A DNA stretch of 13,172 nt from Blastocatellia bacterium (GTDB taxonomy: Bacteria > Acidobacteriota > Blastocatellia > Chloracidobacteriales > JADJPF01). Numbering within the stretch: position 1 is the stretch's first letter; each line of letters begins with the position of its first letter. Shown here piece by piece: positions 7,678 through 13,172 of this stretch. The stretch is taken from NCBI GenBank assembly GCA_016713405.1, contig JADJPF010000017.1, positions 1-13,172 of the forward strand, written 5' to 3'. The notes below the pieces were generated by a model. That model saw only the letters and a program-made list of their open reading frames with translations. It was not told the DNA's origin and did not search any database. Made by a program: the position numbers and the translations under genes.

Positions 7678-7987
7678 TTTTTGGTAGTGTCCCTCAATTT
7701 ACGTGATGAAAATGAATATAGATGCCCTCTTGCAGATGCACAAATAGAGCTTAAAACGGCTTGAAAGCAGCTATTTTGATAATAATATTGGAATTTCTAG
7801 TTCCAATATAGAAAGACCGTTGAAAGAAAATCGACTTAAAACCGAAATGTAGTAGAATTTTATGAATTTTAATTAAGGTTATGTAGTTGATAAACAAAGG
7901 TTTTTCTGTATGCTTATTTAGTTTAGTTCTAACATATCCAGATTTTGAGTTAAAACTATCACGTAAACTGAGGGACACTACCAAAAA
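7678..7987. mobile_element. ~310 bp element bounded by 30 bp inverted repeats (MITE-like or IS remnant)
   Basis: The sequence at 7678-7707 (TTTTTGGTAGTGTCCCTCAA then TTTACGTGAT) matches the reverse complement of 7958-7987 at 29 of 30 positions. The interior has no intact gene. It holds a perfect 9 bp-arm hairpin (7785-7793 / 7801-7809) and a short coding-like stretch on the plus strand (DNNIGISSSNIERPLKENR) of unclear origin. The paired ends suggest a non-autonomous transposon or the collapsed remnant of a larger IS. No clear target-site duplication is visible: the flanks are simply T-rich on the left and A-rich on the right. An alternative is that the two repeats are facing ends of two different IS copies. 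Confidence 0.65.
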
Positions 7988-8056
7988 TTAGGTGGAGCAG
8001 AATTTATTAACGAAACTGCTTTATCTGTTGATCAAGTTGGGAATTGGTGGGAATAA
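7988..8056 (+). pseudogene. Orphan C-terminal coding-like fragment, family unknown
   Basis: Immediately after the inverted repeat the plus strand reads LGGAEFINETALSVDQVG then NWWE and a stop (8054-8056). The composition looks like real protein and ends at a natural-looking stop. No start is present; the frame is closed upstream inside the repeat. It may be the 3' end of a gene cut by the mobile elements. I do not recognise it. Confidence 0.3.
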
Positions 8057-8132
8057 GTTTGGTTAATAACTATCTATTATGTAAAATTTAGTAACTAAAA
8101 TATTTAGAATTTATCTTCTGTCTCTAACAAAT

Positions 8133-8227
8133 CATCATTTCTGTCGCTTATAAAATCTCCCTAACCTTTAAAGTGCAGTTCATACGCTCTTCTTGCAAGG
8201 CAGGTTTGTCCATATTTTAAGTAAAAG
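8133..8227 (-). pseudogene. Decayed copy of the DUF1016 3' end / coiled-coil gene 5' end junction
   Basis: This stretch aligns almost without gaps to 2953-3046, including the shared blocks CATCATTT, ATAAAATCTCC and CTTCTTGCAAG. On the minus strand it still encodes PALQEERMNC where the island copy has PNLQEERIS. A GGGAG Shine-Dalgarno and then SDRNDDLLETED follow where the island has SNENDALLPEED. The start codon is ATA instead of ATG. Similarity fades on both sides (roughly 8115-8260). The copy is non-functional. Together with 7988-8132 and 8228-8296, where I see no other gene, it fills the gap before the hydrolase. Confidence 0.75.
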
Positions 8228-8296
8228 GTTATAGTAGTGTTTAACTAGCAATATCTTAAAATTCAAATAAAAATATATGCTTTTATTTAATTCTTC

Positions 8297-8317
8297 TGCT
8301 TTAGCTAAAATAAAGCA
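8297..8317. repeat. Hairpin in the leader of the hydrolase gene
   Basis: TGCTTTA (8297-8303) and TAAAGCA (8311-8317) form a perfect 7 bp stem with a 7 nt loop. It ends 14 bp before the hydrolase ATG and just before its ribosome binding site. It could influence translation; no function is shown. Confidence 0.4.
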
Positions 8318-8320
8318 ATA

Positions 8321-8326
8321 AAAGGA
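8321..8326 (+). promoter_or_regulatory. Ribosome binding site of the hydrolase gene
   Basis: AAAGGA ends 5 nt before ATG 8332 and supports that start, which also gives a proper signal peptide. Confidence 0.65.
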
Positions 8327-8331
8327 CAACT

Positions 8332-10212
8332 ATGAAAAAATATAATTTTTTACGTATTCTTATTTTAACTCTCTTACTTTTATTTTTAGTTGATTCTGTC
8401 CAAATACCAAAGGCACAAAGTAATTTTGAAATTCGTGCAAATTATACAAAAATGGAAACTTCTATCCCTATGCGTGACGGAACTAAGCTATTTACCGCTA
8501 TTTATTTACCTAAAGAAACTTCTAAAAAATATCCAATAATGCTTCTTCGTACCCCTTATAGTGTCGCTCCTTATGGTACAGATGCTTTTAGAACAAGTCT
8601 TGGGCCGAATGAGGTATTTGCAAAAGAAGGTTATATTTTTGTTTATCAAGATGTTCGTGGCAAGTATTTATCCAAGGTGAGTTTATTAATATGCGACCTC
8701 ATCAGCAGAAAAAAGATTCACCAAATGCAATTGATGAAAGCACGGACACTTATGACACTATAGAATGGTTGCTTAAAAACATACCTAATCACAATGAAAG
8801 GGTGGGTATGTGGGGAATATCTTACCCAGGCTTTTATACATCGGCTGGGAGCATTGATTCTCATCCTGCATTAAAGGCGGTTTCGCCCCAAGCACCTATT
8901 GGAGATTGGTTTAAGGGAGACGATTTTCATCATAATGGAGTGTTTTTTTTACCACATGCTTTTAATTTTTTGTCTTCATTTGGTTTGCCTAGACCTACTC
9001 CTACCACTGAATCACCTAAACGGTTTGAGCATGGAACGCCGGACGGCTATAAATTCTTTCTGGAAATGGGTTCTCTTAAAAATGCCAATGAAAAACACTT
9101 AAATAACAAAGTAGCATTCTGGGATGAGGTAATGCAAGATGGAAACTATGATGAATTTTGGCAATCAAGAAATTTGCTTCCAAATTTACGTAATATCAAA
9201 GCGGCAGTGATGACGGTAGGGGGTTGGTTTGATGCTGAAAATCTTTATGGAGCATTAAACACTTATAAGTTTATTGAAGAGCAAAACCCTAATATTACTA
9301 ATACTTTAGTTATGGGGGCCTAGGGTCTATGGTGGTTGGTCGCGTTTTGATGGGGATACTCTAAAACATCTTAATTTTGCATCAAAAACATCTCTTTTTA
9401 CAGAGAAAACATTGAATTACCTTTTTTTAATTTTTACTTAAAAGATAAAGGTAATGCTAAGTTACCTGAAGCATATGTTTTTGAAACAGGCTCTAATAGC
9501 TGGAAAACTTATGAACATTGGCCGCCAAAGAATGTAGAAACTAAATCAGTTTACCTTCAAGCTAACGGTGGACTTTCTTTTGAGCAACCTAAGGAAGTCA
9601 AAAATTCTTTTGATGAATATATTAGCGATCCAAACAAACCTGTGCCTTTTATAAATGGTGTATCAATAGGTATGACTCGCGATTATATGGGCGAAGATCA
9701 AAGATTTGCTAGTCAACGAACAGACGTTTTAACTTATAAAAGTGAGCCTCTAAATGAAGATATGCATGTGGCTGGGCCGCTTACGGTGACAATGTATGTT
9801 TCTACTAGCGGGACGGATTCAGATTGGATAGTTAAGCTTATTGATGTTTATCCAGATAGTAGAACAGATGTTTCGCCTACTGATGCTAGCTTACCTATGG
9901 GAGGCTTTCAAATGCTAGTAAGGGGTGAGCCAATGAGGGGAAAATTTCGTGAAAGTTTTTCTTTACCAAAACCTATGACACCAGGGAAAGTAACTAAAAT
10001 AGAATTTGTTATGCCAGATGTTAACCATGCTTTTCTTAAAGGGCATAGAATAATGGTTCAAGTGCAAAGTAGCTGGTTTCCTTTAACAGACCGTAATCCT
10101 CAAAAGTTTGTTGATATTTATAATGCTCAAGAGTCAGATTTTCAAAAAGCTACTCAACGAGTTTATCATTCTAAAGAATTTAGTTCTCATATTAAGTTTA
10201 ATGCTTTTCTAA
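8332..10212 (+). pseudogene. Secreted CocE/NonD-family alpha/beta hydrolase (X-Pro dipeptidyl-peptidase-like), frameshifted
   Basis: Serine hydrolase of the CocE/NonD class, which cleaves esters or acyl-peptide bonds; the substrate cannot be told from sequence. ATG 8332 opens a signal peptide (Lys-rich start, hydrophobic ILILTLLLLFLV, cleavage probably near KAQS). The export target is the periplasm or outside. Then come METSIPMRDGTKLFTAIYLP and YQDVRGKY. The nucleophile Ser is in GMWGISYPGF (codon 8820-8822), and the probable acid Asp in GGWFDAENLYG (9231-9233). The C-terminal jelly-roll domain has TYKSEPLNEDMHVAGPL and GHRIMVQVQSSWFPL. Total length of about 620 residues fits the family. Frameshifts lie near 8675 and 9318, and another near 9400-9410. 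Where the family has a W-x-HGGW catalytic His, the corrected frame reads R-V-YGGW (Tyr codon 9328-9330). The frame lacks its stop and reads into the next gene; a TAA at 10210-10212 in the +1 frame is probably the original stop. Confidence 0.88.
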
Positions 10213-10247
10213 AATATCTTAATTTCACAAATAAGTTTTTTGCAAAA

Positions 10248-13172
10248 ATGAAAAAAGTTTTTTTTGCGCTAATCTGGATTTTACTATTGTCAATATGGCA
10301 AATAGCTTTTGCTCAGGTAAATCCAATTTTTGAGAATATCAGTAAAAATCAAGGATTATCAGATAATACAGTAAATGCTTTTGCTCAAGATTTAGATGGT
10401 TTTTTATGGGTTGCTACAGATAATGGACTTAACAAATATGATGGGTTTAATTTTGAAGTCTACTCTAGCAACTCTAACTCTCTAAATGTTTTATCTGATA
10501 ATCGTGTTACAAGTGTATATGTGGACGAATATAACCGGGTTTGGGCGGGTACTTATTCAGGAGGAATAAATTTATTTGACCGTGGGACTAAAACATTTAC
10601 TAGATTTGGTAGTTTAGAACTAACTCCTAGGATAACGTCTTTTGCTTAATAGATAATATTCTTTGGATGGCAAGTTCAATAGGTTTAATAAAATTAAACC
10701 TTGATAGCAAAGAAATAACTAGCTTTTCACCTCAAAATAAACATAACCTGCCTACAATACCACTTTTTCTTTAGTGGTAGATAAGCAAAAAAATATGGGT
10801 AAATAGTCCTTATGGCCTTTACAAATTTGATACTATTTCAAATGAATTTACAAATTATTTAGATATAGATGCACCAGCAAAAACAGTAATTGCAAAGAGA
10901 TTTTGATTGCAAACTTCTACTTCATCCTAATGGCAATCTCTTTATTCCAACGCTATTTCAAGGTTTATATGAGCTAAATACTGTAACAGGAGAAATAATT
11001 TCACATTATAAGAAAGATGAAAATAATCCTGATGGCTTAAAAACAGATGTTCTATCAGCTTTGTTGTTATATGATGAAGATACTCTTTGGATAGGCACTC
11101 GTTTATCTGGAATATATTCTTTAAATCTTAGTACAAAAAAAGTCATTCACTATGAAAATGATCCTAAAAATCCAACAAGTTTAGCTGGAAATGATATTCA
11201 CAGTTTATATAAAGATCGCTCAAATGTAGTTTGGATTAGTAATGGTATTTATGGAATAAGTAAATATTCCCCTTATAAAAATAAATTTGAGTTATATCAA
11301 TACAACCGATTCTCAGAAAATAGTTTAAGTAATAACTATATTCGTGGAATTTGGCAAGATAGGGAAGGTATAGTTTGGATTGGCACACAATACGCAGGAT
11401 TAAACCGACTAGACCGAAAAACAGGAAGCATAAAGGTTTACCGAAAAAAACTTGGTGATCTTAGTTCTCTAGCTTTAGATAGCGTTTGGGCAATTTATGA
11501 AGATCGACAAGGAGAGCTTTGGATTGGTACTTATGGCGTTGCTGGAGTGGATTGTTGACAAATTAGAGGAGAATTTTGCTTATTTACAAAAACTAGACCG
11601 TAAAACAGGCAAATTTATTACTTTTAATAAAGAAATCTATGGAGTAACAGCTATTTTTGAAAGCCGCGATGGTAGTTTATGGGTAGGGGCTTCAAAATAT
11701 GAACGAGTGATTTATCATATATCCCCTGATAGAAAACAATTACTCAATATTTATTAAAGTCTCTAATGAAATTGGCCCACCCGGTGAAATCAAGCAATTA
11801 TAGAAGATAGTTTTGGTAATATTTGGATTGGTACAAGTGATAGATTATTTTGTTATAAACCTAAAACTAACACATATATTATTTATCAATATAACTCACA
11901 AAACTTAAATTCACTCCCTAACAATAATGTCTCAACTTTTTATTAGATAGTAAAAAGAATTTTTGGATAACTACCAAAGGTGGTGGAATCTGTAAATTTA
12001 ACTATGAAACAAATAACTTTACTCGTATTAAACCACAAAAACTAAAGAGCTAAATCCAAATGTTTATGCAATGCTTGAAGATAAAAAAAGGTTATTTTTG
12101 GTTAAGGGCACAGATAATGGGATTGCTAAATATAACCCCCCAATAATGAAAGTTTTATTAGATTTGATTTGGATGATGGCCCTTCAAGATAGAGAATTTA
12201 ACCGTCTTTCTTTCACCAAAACCAAGAAGGAGGAAATCTTTTGGCGGGATCAACGGTCTTAACATCTTTCATCCTGATAATATTAAAACTAATCCTACTG
12301 CACCACAAATTTATATAAGCACAGTAAAAATTGCTAGGCACTTGATCAGGAATTAAAAAAAAAGACACCTCAAAGGAAACCTTTACTTCTTAACCTATGA
12401 CCAAAATAACCTACTTTTTCAATATATTGCACTAGATTTAATTCTCCTCAGATAACGTTTATGCTTATAAATTAGAAGGATTAGATAAAGATTGGACTTT
12501 AGCAGAAAAAAACCAAGAAGTCGTTTATAGTAATTTAGCACCCAATGAATATAAATTTTGATAAGCAGCTAATAGCGATGGTGTTTGGAATGAAATTGGC
12601 ACAGCAATTAAAATTACTATTTATCCTCCTCTATATGGAAGTTGGTGGGCTTTTTTGATTTATGTTTTTAACAGGATTGGTTTTAATTCAATATCCTTGC
12701 ACTCACTTAAAAATTAAATACAAGCCTAGAAGAAAAAATTAATAACCGTACAAGAGAATTAGCACAAAGTATTGAGTAAATTAAGAGTTTCAGAACAATC
12801 TGCTATTGAAGCTAAAATCAAGCTATAGAAGCAAATTATGCTAAAAGTGCGTTTTTAGCTTGATGATCATAAATTCGTACCCCAATGAATGGCATAATTG
12901 GTATGACTTCCACTGCTTGCCAACAAAAACTAGTGCTGAACAACAAGATTTTATTGAAACTATTCGTGTAAGCGGTGAATCTCTGCTTACTATAATTAAT
13001 GATATTTTGGACTTTTCAAATTGAGGTTCAGGGAAAAGCTAGAATTGAACAAAGTATTTTTAATCTTTTGGAAACCGTTGAGCAAGTATTAGCTTTATTA
13101 AAACCACAAAGCATTAAAAAAGGTCTAAAGTTAAACTCTATAACTACTGATAATACTATACCTATGTGAGAG
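10248..13172 (+). pseudogene. Two-component-regulator-propeller sensor histidine kinase, many frameshifts, runs off right edge
   Basis: Membrane sensor kinase with a large periplasmic beta-propeller input domain. The start is ATG 10248 (MKKVFFALIWILLLSIWQIA), a signal peptide. Next is QGLSDNTVNAFAQDLDGFLW. About a dozen propeller repeats with LWIGT-like cores follow (for example LWVATDNGL, VWAGTYSGGI, LWIGTRLSGI, VWIGTQYAGL, LWIGTYG, IWIGTSD) up to ~12280. A Y_Y_Y domain (YKLEGLDKDWTLAE) is at ~12460-12630. A membrane helix (WWAFLIYVF) is near 12640, then a coiled-coil linker. The HisKA dimerisation region has IRTPMNGIIGMT, with the phospho-acceptor His codon at 12868-12870 and two Gs apparently missing around it. 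EQQDFIETIRVSGESLL and INDILDFS follow. The ATPase domain starts at the edge; receiver domains may lie beyond. At least 12 frameshifts and a few in-frame stops occur, densest after 11750. It is probably co-transcribed with the hydrolase. Confidence 0.88.

Noticed and set aside
6320..7690. Weak similarity between AAAAAATCCTG near 6331 and AAAAAACTCAG near 7680 as ISKra4 terminal repeats
   Set aside because: Too short and gapped to separate from chance in AT-rich DNA.
7751..7984. Minus-strand open frame of 77 codons inside the inverted-repeat element
   Set aside because: Starts inside the terminal repeat, has no ribosome binding site and no recognisable domain.
1..13172. CRISPR arrays, rRNA genes, riboswitches
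   Set aside because: I found no regularly spaced repeats, rRNA-like sequence or recognisable riboswitch core.

Overview
The window is AT-rich bacterial DNA. The secretory hydrolase and the propeller sensor kinase suggest a Gram-negative, environmental lineage; Acidobacteriota or Bacteroidota are possible, but nothing here fixes the phylum. Almost every gene is broken by single-base indels, many in homopolymers. That looks more like uncorrected long-read sequence or an old, decaying accessory region than a set of independent pseudogenes. Damage is heaviest in the last ~2.5 kb.

Left part (1-5756, all genes on the minus strand): an integrated mobile island. Reading along the minus strand from 5509, it holds a tyrosine integrase, a DUF1016/YhcG-type PD-(D/E)XK nuclease, a small coiled-coil protein, and a type I restriction-modification locus. 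In that locus hsdM runs directly into hsdR. The HsdM C-terminus, all of hsdS and the HsdR N-terminus are missing. The nuclease and coiled-coil genes lie 23 bp apart and look like a two-gene unit. Behind the integrase start is a lone 3' half of tRNA-Arg(ACG), followed by its terminator. This is the expected scar of integration into a tRNA gene and marks the right edge of the island. The intact tRNA should lie beyond the left edge of the window.

Middle (5757-8331): a graveyard of accessory DNA. It holds the N-terminal piece of a type ISP restriction enzyme, a frameshifted ISKra4-like transposase, a ~310 bp element bounded by 30 bp inverted repeats, a short orphan coding fragment, and a decayed copy of the nuclease/coiled-coil gene junction seen in the island.

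Right part (8332-13172, plus strand): a secreted CocE/NonD-family alpha/beta hydrolase, then a large two-component-regulator-propeller sensor histidine kinase that runs off the window. A frameshift at the hydrolase 3' end has removed its stop, so its frame now reads through into the kinase.

The most interesting signals are the repeated nuclease/coiled-coil module, the C-terminal tail shared by the integrase and the nuclease, the missing hsdS, and the tRNA-derived attachment scar.
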